From: Chlorophyllum brunneum
Taxonomy: Eukaryota; Basidiomycota; Agaricomycetes; Agaricales; Agaricaceae
NCBI GenBank assembly: GCA_963576785.1
Contig: OY756150.1
Location: 1,798,001 to 1,862,000, forward strand
Reading direction: 5' to 3'
Length of the DNA stretch: 64,000 bases
Below the pieces are notes generated by a model. It had not been told where the DNA came from. It worked only from the letters and a program-made list of their open reading frames with translations, and made no database searches. This document shows positions 44,619 through 57,823 of the stretch, piece after piece (the first letter of the stretch is position 1; each line of letters starts with the position of its first letter). The translations under genes and the position numbers were made by a program.

Positions 44619-46645
44619 GTGGCCTCTAGAATTACAAAGTATCCAAATGTACCAACAGAATCTAAATAAAAATTATGATTTATTGAACACACTACTTGAG
44701 AATCTCAAAGATCATTTTGACATTCTGTTTATTCAAGAACCACCTTGGCAGTTCATCAGATCTGCTCCCTCCACAACTTCTGTCAAGGGGGATGACATTA
44801 TTGGTGCCCCCAAGCACCCCAAGTGGCTATGCATGGTACATGCCCTGGAGCCTGGCTCTGAACCACAGGTTATGATATTTGTCTATAACTGGTTGGCTTC
44901 TCTGAGACCATCCTATTGGACGGATCTCATTAATCACTGTGATATCATGGTCCTGTCCCTCTTTTTAGGGGGCAAGACCCTGAATCTCATGAATGTCTAC
45001 TCTGATTTGGAGCACACAGTGATTTGGTTCCTTTTGGACTGTTCTGCTACTTTGCTCAGACATATCTATATGGGTGGCGATTTCAATTGCCATTCTGAGC
45101 TTTGGGGCCCTAATTACAGCTCCCACTTGGGTACTTTGCAGTCTCTGATCTCTATTGGGACTGACATTAGTCTAGACCTTGCCCTTCCGGTTGAGCCCAG
45201 GCCTACTCATATTCTGCATAATGAGGATCTTCAGCCTTCAGTCATTGATCTTGCATTTGTTCCATCAGACCTGTCTATTTCCCATAGACCTAGGTTGGAT
45301 TACTCCCTTAGGGGCCTGTCAGACTATGTTCTGCTAGTTCTAATGCTTCCAGTCATACCCACAATTGTGGAGACTCACAGGAAAACCCTACCACATAATG
45401 GTGGCAAAGAGGTAGTGCTCTTCCTCACTGATGTTATCCAGGATCTCCAGGAAGTTGCTAGGCTTCCAGAACCTACCACTACTGATGAGATTGAAGCTGT
45501 GGTTCATGCCATGGCAGAGGTCTTTTCCACTGCTTGGGAAGCCTATGCAGTGGACATCATGATCACTTGCTGCTCTAAGCCCTGGTAGAACCAGGAATGT
45601 CACAAGACCTTTGGGAGATATTATGAGACTCATTCTCATGATGACTACTCCAACTTTAGACATGTTAAGAAGTGTACTAAGCACAACTTCTTTGATACTC
45701 ACATCAAGGAGGTTGCTTCTTCTAACAAGTGACTGTGGGACCTTATGGAATGAGTCCAGAAACAGAAGTTTCCACCCTGTGAGGCTATCCAGTACAATAG
45801 AGAGCCATGTCACATGTTTCCGGATCTCTGGGATGCACTTCACAATACCTACAACTTGGCTTCTAGCCAGGCTGTGGATATTTCTGTTCTTGATCTGCTG
45901 CCAAGTCTCCTAGCTCAGGAGTGGGTCCATTTTTCAGCCTTAGAGCTGGTGGATACCCTGAGTGCTTGCTCAGGTGTGTCTGCCCCAGGGCCGGACCACA
46001 TAACATAGACCCACCTCAAAGAGATTACCAAGGACCCCAATATCCTTCAGTTATTCATTGGGATAGCTGATGCCTGTATTCATATAGGTTATTGGCCATC
46101 CCATTTCAAGGAAAGCTTATTGGTTATCATACCAAAGCCAGGCAAGCCATCCTACTCAATGCCCAAGGCATTCAGGCCCATTGTGCTCCTGAACACCTTC
46201 AGTAAGCTCATCAAGAAAATGATATTGAATTGCCTCCAGTTTGATTCTGTCAAACATGGAGTTTTTCATCCAAATCAGCTCAGTGGTATCTGTCAGAGGT
46301 CCACTGATGATGCTGGGATGCTCCTAACCCATATTGTTTGTGTGGGATGGACAAAAGGCCTCAAGACTAGCATTGTCACTTTTGACATTGCTCAGTTCTT
46401 TCCGTTGCTCAACCACAATATGTTATTGGCTATACTGTGGAAGCAAGGATTCAACCCCTGTGTGGGTAGATTCTTTGCCTCTTATTTGGTCAGCCACTCT
46501 ATGCAATATGCATGGGGAGACCACAAGTCTGATCTCAGGCAGGCAAATATAGGAGTAGGTCAGGGCTTGTCGCTCTCTCCTGTCCTCTCTGGCCTTTATC
46601 TTGCCCCCTTCATGAAACTCTATGACAGGGAGGCAATTGCACTTG
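44605..46645 (+). pseudogene. LINE-C ORF2, endonuclease and first half of RT
   Basis: ATG 44605. Endonuclease: FIQEPPW (~44735), MGGDFNCHSE (~45070), VIDLAFVPS (~45245), LDYSLRGLSDYV (~45300). RT: APGPDHIT (~45990), IIPKPGKPSYSMPKAFRPIV (~46125), TFDIAQFFPLLNH (~46380), GVGQGLSLSPVLSGLY (~46555). It is cut at 46645 by a solo LTR before the YxDD motif. Stops at 45586, 45730, 45751 and 46006. This is the most complete 5' half of LINE-C in the window. Confidence 0.8.
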
Positions 46646-46777
46646 TGTTAAAGGTGGGAACACAGAAGAGGGTAGAAAGGGTAGAGGCAACACATCCCTT
46701 CTTTGACTCATACCACTACCATCGATTTGCAAAACTCGATTATATGGTACAAGTCTACAGTACAAAGGATACATTTC

Positions 46778-48943
46778 ATGCCTGCATTACGTTCCAATCT
46801 CTCTCCGAGGGAGACCATGCCTGACAGTGATGGGGAAGTCTTTGGGAACACACCACATATTCTAGCCCCCTCCATCTTTGCGGCCTCTGCAGCTCTGCCC
46901 CCTCCCGGTGTCCTGTTTCCTAGGATGCCATCCATGACTAGGCCTTTTGTCCCCACAGACCAGGCCTACAGTAACACCATTCCCCTGTCAGTTCTCAGCA
47001 GAAAACCGTCAACACCCCCGACATCCACGGTACCCCTTGCTAGTGAAGGAGAGAAAACTGTCCATTGGTCATCCAAATGAGTAAGGCTGGAGGGTGACCA
47101 TTACTACTCAGGAAAGGATTGGGCCAACCAGGTAGAAGAAGAATTGAAGCCTGAGGTAGAAGATGCCAAAGATGACATTGTGGAACACGAAGGTGGACCA
47201 GAGGAATTCTACAACAATGCTGTTAGGGAGGTTGGTAAGATCTCCGAGTGGGTCAAGGCCTGCAGCACGTTTAACATGAGTGGCGATGAAGGGCTTGCAT
47301 TTGGGCGGGCCTTCACTGAACTAATGGGGACTCTGATGAAGGCGGGATGGCTCAAGGTTGTCGTTGACAAGAAGAAGAACGATCTCCACAGTTGGATGGG
47401 GGTAAATTTTGGTAAGATTACTGTCCACACTGAGGAAACCCCCCAGCCAGATGTTTCCCCCCATTGACACGTGGCCTCCAAAGACCCTACACACAAACCT
47501 GACAATGTCCACATGGAGGTCATTGAGCACATTGTCACTCCAGGTATCACCAATGACAATGAAGTCATTCATTCGGGCATCTCTGATGATGACGTGCAAA
47601 TGATCACTGAGGTGGAGTTCAAGACTGTCATCCATAACAAGAAGTGTAGGGTTCGGAAACCCAAAGGAGCAGCCGCAAAGACCACCACTACCAGACCGAA
47701 GACATCGAACCCTGCCCCCCCACCTGTGCCAGCCAAGGCCACCAAAACTCTGGTGTCTCAACCCAAGGTCACTGAAAAACCTCAGGAAGGCACAAAAACT
47801 TCCTATGCCACAGCTACGGCCAAAGGGGGTAAGAATTCCACTTCCACTTCCACTTCTACTGGGCGCAACCCTTTCAAGCTCCTGGAATTTGTGAGCAAAT
47901 TCCCAGAATTATCCCACGAGAAGATAGTAGCGATGTACAACGCCACTTTCTCCTCTTCCTCCCCCATGGATAAAAAGCCAGCTAAGAAAGCTGGTGTTAT
48001 CCGCTCCACATTGAATGGTCCTTTGCACAAACAGGTCATCATTCCTCTCCTTACTGGGCCTAACATTTCCAATTTTGGGGCCATTATTGACTCTCTCAAT
48101 GCTTGTCTCATTGTGGAGAAGTCCAAAACTAGGGTCATCGCTGCCTCGCAGGGTAAGATGGGCCTCATGGTCTACACCTTGGAGGTGTTGACCTCCAGGG
48201 AGCTCGATGTTATCAAGGCATGGCTCAAAGAGAAGTTCGGAGGAATCACTATGGGCAACATATCCCTTCCCAAATCCAAATCGTTTGTGAAAGTCATGGA
48301 TGTCAGCTACATCATGCCCCGAGGACAGATCCTCAATGAAGCCAATATTGTCACTAGCATCCGGAACTCTATCCACTCAGATACTATCCAATTCACAATG
48401 TAACCAAGAGTGCAGTGCAACTCCAAGCACTCAGACACCTGCACAGTGTGGTTCGAAATCTGGGATTCTAAGGTGGGGTCCAACATTGCAAAGATTAAGG
48501 ACAAGTTCCTCAACATTTATGGAGGCCTCTTCTACATCAGAAGGGCCAACGCCAACCCTGGGGTTCCATTTTGTGCCAAGTGCTGCAGATGGGGTCACCC
48601 TCTAATCCAATGCCGTGCAAGACTGTTTACCTGCACGTACTGCAAGGGTCCCCACTCTTCTGCCAATCACTGCACATTCGCCTACTGCCGCAAAGGCAAT
48701 GACAAAGCAGACCCACCCACCATGGCCACCCCCTCTGGAGAACCATGCCCCCCCAAGGCTACATGCTCCAACTGTGGCAAGGACCACCTTGCTACTGACC
48801 GTAAATGTCAATTCTGGAAGAAGCGATTCGACCATGATTGGCATGCCAATAAAGCGCTCAAACTAAGAGCCAACAAAGGAGTCCCACTGCCCCTCTCCTC
48901 ACCATCCCTGGCTAGTCGAAGCCAGACTAACCCCCATCAATAA
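46778..48943 (+). pseudogene. LINE-A ORF1 (Gag-like)
   Basis: One frame of ~720 codons from ATG 46778 to TAA 48941-48943, with stops at 47078, 47465 and 48401. The N-terminus is proline-rich; an acidic part follows (47144-47467), then a basic stretch (KKCRVRKPKGAAAKTTTTRP). A conserved domain with IDSLNACLIVEKSKTR and LPKSKSFVKVMDV is followed by knuckles CAKCCRWGHPLIQC, CTYCKGPHSSANHC and CSNCGKDHLATDRKC. Two of the three stops are TGA. It likely bound element RNA. Confidence 0.8.
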
Positions 48944-48993
48944 ATAACAACCCCAACAATCTAGACAGGCCTCCTCGCTCACTTCTGAATGAG

Positions 48994-51900
48994 TTGAAGG
49001 TTTGTTCTCACAATGTTGGAAGATCATATAGAGTGATGGAGACAGTCCTTGCTCGTAGAGGTGATGTCAACCTCCTCCTCATACAAGAACCCCCATGGAG
49101 ATATCTCCGCGATATTCCTTCCCCCATATCTAACAATGGCTCCACCCTCATGGGAGGCCCAGTCCACCTGGACTGGATGCTCCTTTCATATCCAATCATT
49201 GCCAAAGAAGTCCTCCAAGTTGGATGCCAGCATTACCCTCAACAGACGGTGAACACAGAACACCCCACCACTCCCCGAGTCCTTGCATTTGCTTACAAAA
49301 GACTTAAGCAACTTTGACCCTCCGTCAGAAGGGATATTATAGAACATCAAGACCTCCTGTGCATCTCTCTTTGTGTAGGAGGAGAAGAACTACTACTGCT
49401 GAACGTATATGATGACAGCCGTAACACCACACTCCACTTCCTTGAGGAGCACCTCTTTGACCTTCCACCCTTTCTCTTAATGGGCGGAGATATTAACATT
49501 CAATCTGAGCAATGGGACCCTTCAATGAATCAACATCCAGCAAGTGCGGACCATCTCCTCATGATCACTGAAGCCCTCAATTTAGAGAGGTCAATCCCAT
49601 CTGTGGCCATACCAACTCATTACGCCTCAGACCCCAACTTACCAGACACGGTCATAGATCTGTTGTTTGTCTCGGGAATGTTACCATATATCCCCATCCA
49701 TACTATCCAGGAAGGCAATCAATACAATTTGGATCACACCCCCCTTCTAATTAGGATTCCCATTCTGCAAATGGAAGTCGTCATCGAGAGATTGACAATT
49801 CCCAAAGAATCGGAAGAGGAAACCAAGTTTCTGATGGATATCACGGAAGGAATTAACACCAAGAACTGGCCAATGAATAACACGGACAAGCTGAAGAGAG
49901 CTATTGCTGAATTGGGAGGCTTATTTGACAGATCCTGGAATCACAACACAAAGAAAACCAAGATCACCACTAGGTCCAAAACCTGGTGGAACGAGGAGTG
50001 CTCTACTGCTCTTGCAACACACTGTGTGGACCACAAGAACAAGCACAAATGGAATGCCTTTCACAAAACCACAAGGAAAATGAAAAGAGCATATTTCGAC
50101 AAGAAGATCCAAGAAATCTCAGTCAACAATAAACGTCCATGGGATCTGATGCCATGGGTCAAAGCATGCGTGCTCCCGGCTACAAAAGCCATTCACCACA
50201 ATGGCTGGCCTTGTCTCACTATGGACAGCCTGTGGACGGCCCTTGACCAACACTATAATGTGGCCCACAACCGACCAGTTAACATGGCTGTCTTAAATGA
50301 ACTTCCTCCGCCAATTGGAATGGAGAATAGGACTTGGGTGGATTTCTCTCTTCTTGAGATGATGGAATCTCTCAAGGATACCTCGAATTCCTCTTCCCCT
50401 GGCCCCGACCACATTTCCTGGTCCCACCTCAAACAGATTGCTGCCATTGACACCTGTGCTGATCTCCTCCTCAGAATCAGTCGCGCATGTCTATCCCTTG
50501 GGCATTGGCCTGCATATTTCAAAAAGTCAACGTCGGTTATTATCCCCAAACCCAACAAACCTGACTACTCCACCCCAAAGGCATTCAGACCAATTGTCCT
50601 ACTCAATACACTTGGCAAGTTAATAGAGAAAATGCTAGCCAAACGACTTCAATTTGAGGTGGTGAAATTCAAGGTTCTCCACCCTCACCAACTGGGAGCC
50701 ATCTGACAACAATCCACTGAGGATGTGGGACTCTTTTTAACTCACATTATCTGGGGAGCTTGGACAAAGAAGAAGAAGACATCGGTTCTCACATTTGATG
50801 TTGCCCAATTCTTCCCCTCCCTCAACCACGACCTCCTTATTGACATACTGGGTCGACAGGGATTTCCCCCTCAAGTTGCGGGGTTCTTCAACAATTACCT
50901 CAAAGAATGCCGCACTACCTACTGGTAGAACAACAAAAGCTCCCCGGAATATGATGCAGTAGTGGGAGTGGGCCAAGGCTCAGCTTTGAGTCCCATTCTC
51001 TCTGCCCTGTACCCTGCCCCCCTTCTTTGCATATTTGACATTTGTATGGAGGAACACTGCGACAGATGGGACTTTGATGTCCTATCTTTTGTGGACGATG
51101 GCACCTTAGTAGCACAATCTCCATCCCTTGAATGGAACGTCGAAATCCTTCAACACATGTACTGTGGCTCATGAATGAATTTGGCCTAGAAATTGAACAC
51201 AGCAAGTCCAAAGTCTATCACTTCACATGTGCAAGACAGGACTCCAATCCCTCTATTGACTCGGGATTTCCACCATTCACTGGTGCCACCCCTCTCAAGC
51301 CAAAAGCCTACTGGCATTACCTCGGTTTCTACTTTGACCAGACGTTAACCTTCAAGGAACACATTTGCTATTACTCCGCCAAGGCAATATCAACAATCAA
51401 GGTGATGAAAATGCTAGGGAACTCTGTACATGGCTTGTCCCCTGGTAATAAAAGATTATTATACCGTTCATGTGTTGTACCAGTGGCAACATATGGATAC
51501 CAACTTTGGTTTCATGACAAGTCATGAATTAAAGGGATCTGTGAGATTCTCAACAAGATGCAGCGAAGCGCAGCCCTCTGGATTACTGGAGCCTTCCGTA
51601 CATCTCCCACTGGTGGCATCGAGTCCCTTGCGGGACTCATGCCCATCAAACTTCATCTCCGAAAGTTGGCCGAACGACAAATGTTGAGGCTTCACACGTT
51701 GGATGATGAACATGTGTTGGCAAGATTGATGAAAGAGTATCATTCTTCCCCGCACCAACTTCACATCAAGAATTTCATGGAGATTCAGAAGAAGAAGACA
51801 CTTGGAGCTGTGATGGATGTTGCATGCCCCACCCCCGAGACTCAGTATATAGAACATTTCAACTCTGTTTCAAAATCTGTCTGGCCCGGATGTAGGTTAC

Positions 51901-52460
51901 TTGACCATTTCCCTCCTAATGTATCTTTTATAGGATTCAACCAGGACAACCCCCACCTCTCAAAGACACTTTGGGATGATGTTACAACAAATGTGACGAT
52001 GGACTTTAAGTCCATTATTATCGGCACGGATGGCTCGGTCCACCCCAACCCTAACCCGCTTGCTAGCCAGTTCACGGTGGCAGCCACTATTCGACACTTA
52101 GATGGAGGGAGCTCTATCATGAAGAGACTCGGAGGAACAACGTCGACTGATGCCGAACTGGTCACGCAGTACCTGGGAATCACCAAGGTACTCGCCACTG
52201 ATGACTATGACCAGATTGAACACATACATGTGTTTACCGACTCCCTCGCAGCCTCTCGGCTCCTACTTGATTGCTTGCCGCACTCCTGCCAGCAACAGTC
52301 TATTCTTACATCGAAGGCACTCCTGACTTGGTTCAACAAGTCTGACCAACACTGCCTATCGTTCTACCACACTCCATCGAAGTGTAAATACGGTATACAA
52401 AAAGCCACACACAATTGGATTCAAACAATTGCCTGGCCTAACCAGGGTCGAAATCACTGA
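48994..52460 (+). pseudogene. LINE-A ORF2: endonuclease, RT, RNase H
   Basis: ATG 48994 (MKVCSHNVGRSYRV). Endonuclease: IQEPPWRY (~49082), MGGDINIQSEQW (~49480), VIDLLFVSG (~49650). RT: SSPGPDHISWSHLK (~50395), IIPKPNKPDYSTPKAFRPIV (~50540), FDVAQFFPSLNHD (~50795), GVGQGSALSPILSALY (~50965), FVDDGTLV (~51090). RNase H: IGTDGSVHPNP (~52020), TSTDAELV (~52142), VFTDSLAASRLLLD (~52230). Stops at 49316, 50704, 50926 and 51524, and one frameshift near 51170; otherwise open. It lacks the C-terminal knuckle of LINE-C in this frame, but 52460-52880 may hold a broken continuation. EN-RT-RH order places it with Tad1/I-type LINEs. Confidence 0.85.
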
Positions 52461-53180
52461 GTCCCTAACTCCATAGACTACTTATGCAAGAAGTCTGCCA
52501 AACGAGCCATTCATACATGGCAAGCCATGTTTGGATTCAAAAAATACAGTGGTAGCTCCTTCCTTCACCTCCCAGTGTGAGCAAATGGGGCCTCTGCTTT
52601 ACCGTCACACATCAAATCCGGTCCTTGGATACGAGAATGCGGTTACCAGCCACAGCTTTTCACAAGAGCGTGTCATGCCATCCTATGCCATGCCCCAATT
52701 GGGGAATACCGACTTTGGTTCTTCCCCAACGAGGACTTATCATACCACCACTGCAACAATCAAATGGTCCAGACTATGTTGCACATCCTCTATTGTTGCA
52801 ACAACTTTGATCATCATTTCAGCATCAACACCATCAAGACACTAGTCAACTTCTTGTGTCGTAACCCTACCACATTCAGCTTCCCCTCCGGAGCCTGATT
52901 GCCCTTGTTTCTGTGCCAGTTCAATACCCCTGCTACATTGTCATCAAGTCCATCAGAGGTTTGGGTCTGTGCCTGCATGAATCCTTTTCTTTTTCTCTTT
53001 TTCTTATGCTCTCCCAGTTATGGATTTCATTCCCATTTCTCTATCTCTCCTTTCCTTGCTCGTCTACTATTTTATGTAGTTTTCATTCAAATGCTCATCA
53101 TTCCCATGGTGCCTGGGCAAAAGCCCTCCCACACGCTAGTACCGTTTGTTGTTCTCCCTTGTGTTTGCGAGTCAATAGTT

Positions 53181-53268
53181 CCTCTCTATCATTTTCTCTC
53201 TTTCACTCTCTCTCTCTCCAAACCCCTCTCTATCATTTTCTCTCTTTCACTCTCTCTCTCTCCAAACC
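53181..53268 (+). repeat. 44-bp tandem duplication in LINE-A 3' UTR
   Basis: Two perfect 44-bp pyrimidine-rich units (CCTCTCTATCATTTTCTCTC...) in direct tandem, followed by the start of a third. Confidence 0.85.
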
Positions 53269-53750
53269 CCTCTCTTCCCTTTTCACTCCATTCAACTTAG
53301 GTACCAAACATCTCTCTAGTGTACACACTAGATGGCGTCGAGTCTCGTGGGGTTAGTATATGTTTAGTCTACTTTCCTTGCTCTGAACATTCTGTACATT
53401 CTATCTTTGTATGTATGTACACGCGGACTGCGTTTGAGCACTGCTATATAAATTGTTGAAAAAAAAAAAAAAAAAAAAAAAAGAGTAGAGGCAACACAAA
53501 AAGAATGGTAAAAGAGAGATATACAGACACTGACACTGACACTAATACTAACACTAACACATAATGGGTAAAGGATTGATATTTGGGAGAGCTGGGGTGC
53601 TCCTTATATATGTACAGAGGGTGGTCTGTGCACTACCAAATCATATGACTAACTATCTAAGGCTATCTAGGATAAGATGAGATCAACCAGATAAGATGAG
53701 ATAACACTAGATAAGCTCAGATAAGATGAGATAGCTAGTCAACTCTAATA

Positions 53751-54647
53751 AACAAGCTGACCAAAAGGACAGGCCACCCCCCACCAGTGTTGCCATGCCT
53801 TCAGGAACCCCTCTGGGGTAGTGTCTGGTCATTAGTAGGAATACGCCAAACTCCAGGGCACTGGGTAGGTTTGGGTCGATTTGGGGAAACTTGGGTTGAT
53901 TGGCACTTGTTCCACGGAATGCTTAAGTAATCCATTCTGTGGGTTGCTTAGATAATCCAATGTGAACACCACCCTAGTAGCACCCCCTGTAAGACAGAGA
54001 TTCCTGCCAGTATTAGCACATGGATCTGTGCCCAAAGACAAGTTGCCTTCTCTGGGGGTAGGGCATAGTGAAAGTGGCTACGGGGGAACAGGAAGCTAGT
54101 CCAGGGGTCACACCTTGGAGGTACACCTTTGTAGCCTCTGCCTGTCCAACTAGTGGACCATAGTAGGCCGTTAACTGGGAGCATGCTGGAAAAAGCTACC
54201 CAGTTACTGAGAAGGAGCGGCCCAGCTCAAGAGGTCAAAATCCTCTGTCGGTGGGTCTCCATGAAGATTGGGGTGTACCCATTTGAGTTGTTACCATGCA
54301 AGAGGTCTGGATTTGGGGTGGCAGCTTGCAGTGAGATCTTGTCCATGCACGATATAGGAAGAGTGCCTCAAGCAAATGGCAGGCCGTGCACCATATAGGA
54401 AGGATGCCTCAAGCAAATGGTGGGCTGGTCCTCAGGGATACCATGCTCTCTCAGTAGCGGAGTGTTCACCCAAGCTAAAGACTTTACCTCTGAGGAGGGA
54501 GGGGCAAAGTCCCCACAACATGGCTGGATGTGACACCAATATGGGAGTCTGGGAATATGCTGGGCATTCTACGGGCACATAACATCTCAAGACCCCTATC
54601 TTTGGGCCTCTAGGAGCTTTATTCCCTCAAGGGGCTCCATACATGGG
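53751..54647 (+). repeat. Module X copy 2, 5' truncated, fused to LINE-C
   Basis: The reverse complement of the left ~890 bp of the copies at 20034 and 59471. It ends CCCTCAAGGGGCTCCATACATGGG at 54647, after which LINE-C sequence in the same orientation begins. It carries one stem motif at 54172-54206. Confidence 0.7.
54172..54206 (+). ncRNA. Conserved stem motif in module X (8-bp stem)
   Basis: TAACTGGG (54172-54179) pairs perfectly with CCCAGTTA (54199-54206) around AGCATGCTGGAAAAAGCTA. This is the longest stem among the copies. Confidence 0.55.
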
Positions 54648-55309
54648 AGTCTATTGCAACAAGAGCAAACCATGCCATTCTCGGGCATGCACCAACCAGC
54701 AAATACCACTCCTGGTTTCATTCTCTAGAGCCTATTGGCTGCAAGTGTTTTTTTTTTTTTTTTAAATCAACATATTTAAAATAGTGTGCGATCACAGTCC
54801 ATCTGTATCTACTATGACATATAGGCTACATAGGTAGGTAAAAGAAGACAGGCTCTCCCCTGGCTGAACTAGACCACTGACAGGTGGTCTGGGTGAAAGG
54901 TCACAGAAATATGCATGGACATGTGAATCCTAGACCAGAATAATGAGCGACCCCTAGTCTCCCCTCCCTAAGGAGAGTATACATCCATTCACAATTAACT
55001 CCTACACACATCGGAGACATGGGGAGCTAGCAAGGGCCACATTGCATTATCCAACTCCTGCAAGTGGTGTGTTGGACTTAAATGCAAATGCTGAAGGATT
55101 GTGCTTAAGAAAAGCTACCAGCTGGTCAATAGAGACTGGCAGGCCACAACGTCTCTTGTACAAAGGACAAGAGCACAAGATATGAGTGCGGGTCTCTAGA
55201 GGAGCCCCACACTCACAGCCAATAGGCTCTAAGGAATAGAACTAGGAGTGGTACTTGCCAGGTGGTGCATGCCTGAGGATGGCATGGTTTGCTCTCATCA
55301 CAATGGACT
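54648..55309. mobile_element. LINE-C tails in opposite orientation
   Basis: 54648-54747 is ~100 bp of plus-strand LINE-C (the region before the C-terminal knuckle) fused to module X. It is interrupted by a minus-strand LINE-C tail starting with poly-T at 54748 and running to ~55309 (3' UTR and C-terminal knuckle). No intact gene. Confidence 0.6.
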
Positions 55310-55984
55310 TCCAGGGGAGGTAATCTGCAAGTCAAAAACCTTCATAAGAGGTGTGATATAGAGGCCAGAGAGGACAGGAGACATGGCAGAGCCCTGTCTG
55401 ACACCCACATCTGTACCCCGGGGATCAGAGGAGAAGCTGTTCCATGTATAAACAGTAGAACGGCCCACCAGATACGAAGCAAAGAAGGTCCTCACATTAA
55501 GTGGGAACCCCTGCTTGGCAAGAATGGCCATGAGCATCTCATGGTTCAGAGAGAGGAAGAACTGAGCGATGTCAAATGCAACCACACTAGTCTTGAGACC
55601 TTTAGCCCACCCAGCACAAACCAGGTGAGTAAGGAACAATCTGGTGTCCTCAGTGGAATGCTGGCAGATGCCTCCGAGTTGATGGGGATGAAAGATGTCA
55701 TATTTAATGGCATCAAACTGGATGCGGTTGGAAAGCATTTTCTCACCCAGTTTACCAAGTGTGTTCAGGAGGACAATGGGCCTGAACACCTTGGGAGTAG
55801 AGTAGGAGGGCTTCCCTGGTTTTGGAATGATAACCGAGAGCGACTCCTTGAAACTGCGGGGCCAGTGCCCTACTGTGAGGCAGGCATTGGCCAGGTGCAG
55901 GAACACTGCCAAACAATCTTCATCGATGACAATGTACTTGAGGTGGGACTACATAACATAGTCCGGCCCCAGAGAGGACATGCA
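55310..55984 (-). pseudogene. LINE-B RT fragment, minus strand
   Basis: The frame 55912-55298 is open for 204 codons: SVIIPKPGKPSYSTPKVF, LLNTLGKLGEKMLSN, TSVVAFDIAQFFLSLNHEM, GSAMSPVLSGLY. It lacks the part with YxDD, and both ends are joined to other LINE pieces. Confidence 0.7.
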
Positions 55985-56545
55985 CTCAGGATGGTACCAA
56001 TGGTAGGCATCCTGAAGCCAAGTTTGACAGTGGACCATCCACTGTTGTCGATAGCCTTGCACAATCGAATAATCAATTATGCAAGGGGGTAGACTGAATT
56101 ACCTGGCAAGGTAGTCCAGTCAATATTCTCCACTGTCTTATTGAGGAAAGTGGAGATTAAGTCCAGCATGTCCAAGGCCACTTTGAGATCTGCTGCAACA
56201 CTATTGGCAGTGTTTAGAAGATGGCAGCAGTACGGGGACAAGAAGCTGGTGGAGGAGGGTGCAGGGCTAGGTGTGCTGGGGGTAGGGCCCCAAGGGGGAG
56301 TTCTGGAATCTTTGTCAAACCCACCTAACTTGTCATAGTCCTCTACAGCAGGCCCAGGCGATGGCGAGGTTGCATGTGAAGGGGTATGTGAACCTCTCCT
56401 TCTGGTGGGAGTTCAAAGAATGTCCAGCGGTCCTCTAGCATGGCTAGATTTGTGTGGATGGTGGATGGGTCCTGATGAGGAGGCCCGGATGGTGTCGAGA
56501 GTGTCGGGGGACTCAGGGACATGGTGCCCGGTCCCCCCACTGAAT
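55985..56545 (-). pseudogene. LINE ORF1 N-terminal fragment, second copy
   Basis: Matches 23579-24124 (PESPDTLDTIRASSSGP ... VENIDWTTLPGN). The 5' start is included here: several ATGs lie between 56540 and 56610. 56546-56689 is unassigned and shows no gene. Confidence 0.5.
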
Positions 56546-56689
56546 AGGGGTTGCGATGACATGTGAAAAGGCTGCAGGTGTGTTCCTAGGGGGCTAGGAC
56601 ACCGAAACAAGCGAGTACAATGACTTTGACAATGAGGACAAGTTGTTTACACTTGTTTACTGGTGGAAGTACCAAATCAAGAAGCGATG

Positions 56690-57823
56690 CATGGTTTTAC
56701 AAAGGTGCCTGTAATAAGGCCCTTCTAAAATAACTTAACACTATGTAGCATAAAGCTACATTGTGGATTACTGGTACATTCTGCACTAGTCCTACCAGAG
56801 GAGCTGAGGTCTTAGCTGGCCTCATTCCCATCCACCTCCATCTCAAGAAACTGGCTGCCCATGCCATCCATAGGGTAGCCACACTCTCTGAGAACCACCC
56901 TGTGCATTCCATTATAGGACGTCAGTATATAGGGGGTTGTGTTCCACACCCCAGATTGATTGCGCTCATGACCCCTGCTCAGGCGGTTAAGGTCAAAGGG
57001 CTGGTCACAGAGGCAAACTCTTGTTTGCCAGACTTAACGGAGATGTTTGAGCCATTTGCACTTGAAGCATCCCCAGGTTGTTGTCTCCTGGACTGCTACA
57101 TGGCCCAGGTGACTTACAAAACATATGATGCCTTGCTCGGTGGAAACCCAGTGGGTTGTCAGGTGGATTTGCTCAACAATACTCTTTGTGGGTATTGTGG
57201 GGACAGGCAGGTTGTTTACACAGTGACAGATGCAAGTCTGCCACTGATTTGAGATTACCAGGCAGTTTTGGCTGCCCACATTTACAGGGGGATGTGTTTG
57301 CTTTGTGCATCATGTCACCCAGCTGGCAAAGTCACAGCCCCAGATGCTGAACTTTTCACCATTTGTATGGCTTTGGGAACTGCTGTGGCAGTTTCTGAAG
57401 CTGTACACATCATGGTCTTTATGGACTCAATTGGTTCTGCCAAGCAAGCTCTTTACCCATCCATACATTCTGGTCAGGGACATTCCCTGGCTGTTTGTCA
57501 TCTCTTGTTGGAATGGTTCAGGGATCACCCTGACTACTCCCTCACGTTCTGGTCCATTCCATTGTTGGCAAAATGGTCCATTCATCAGGAGGTGCATTTA
57601 TTTTCCACCTATCTTCAGGTCGCTGCAGAATGTAGTCCAGTGACGTTTATCAACTCACTGCATAAACTCAATGTAGCAACCATTCAGAAGGCCTGGAAGG
57701 TTACCTTCCAGGACTCCTCTTATTGCGGTTCAAACTTCCTTGCTCTCAAGGACAGTAAGAACAAAGTACTACAGCCAATGTACCTTCATGGAGGTTCTTG
57801 GCTTCCTTCCTTTCCCTCTCAGT
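56690..57823 (+). pseudogene. LINE-C ORF2 thumb and RNase H, plus strand
   Basis: 56761-57252 and 57268-57846 encode WITGTFCTSPTRGAEVLAGL, TVTDASLPLI and FMDSIGSAKQALYPS, up to SYCGSNFLALKDSKNK, with one TGA at 57250 between the frames. It ends at YLHGGSWLPSFPSQ, where LINE-B sequence starts. Confidence 0.7.

Larger units (their letters stand above)
46695..53484 (+). mobile_element. LINE-A, nearly full length, with target duplication
   Basis: 6.8 kb: 5' UTR, ORF1, ORF2, 3' UTR, and poly-A at 53459-53482. The bases GTAGAGGCAACACA lie at 46681-46694 and again at 53485-53498, duplicating a site in solo LTR S. A second copy at 9415 shares the 5' end. It is the least decayed LINE in the window. 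Confidence 0.9.
46646..53750 (-). repeat. Solo LTR 'S' split by LINE-A
   Basis: The right end on the plus strand (TGTTAAAGGTGGGAAC, 46646) and the rest (53499-53750, with GATA sites and TATATAAGG on the minus strand) join to one ~300-bp LTR once LINE-A and one copy of its target duplication are removed. Left and right flanks do not show a clear target duplication. Confidence 0.7.

Noticed and set aside
53181..53268. Direct repeats as a CRISPR-like array
   Set aside because: Two adjacent 44-bp units without spacers in a eukaryotic LINE 3' UTR; a simple tandem duplication.
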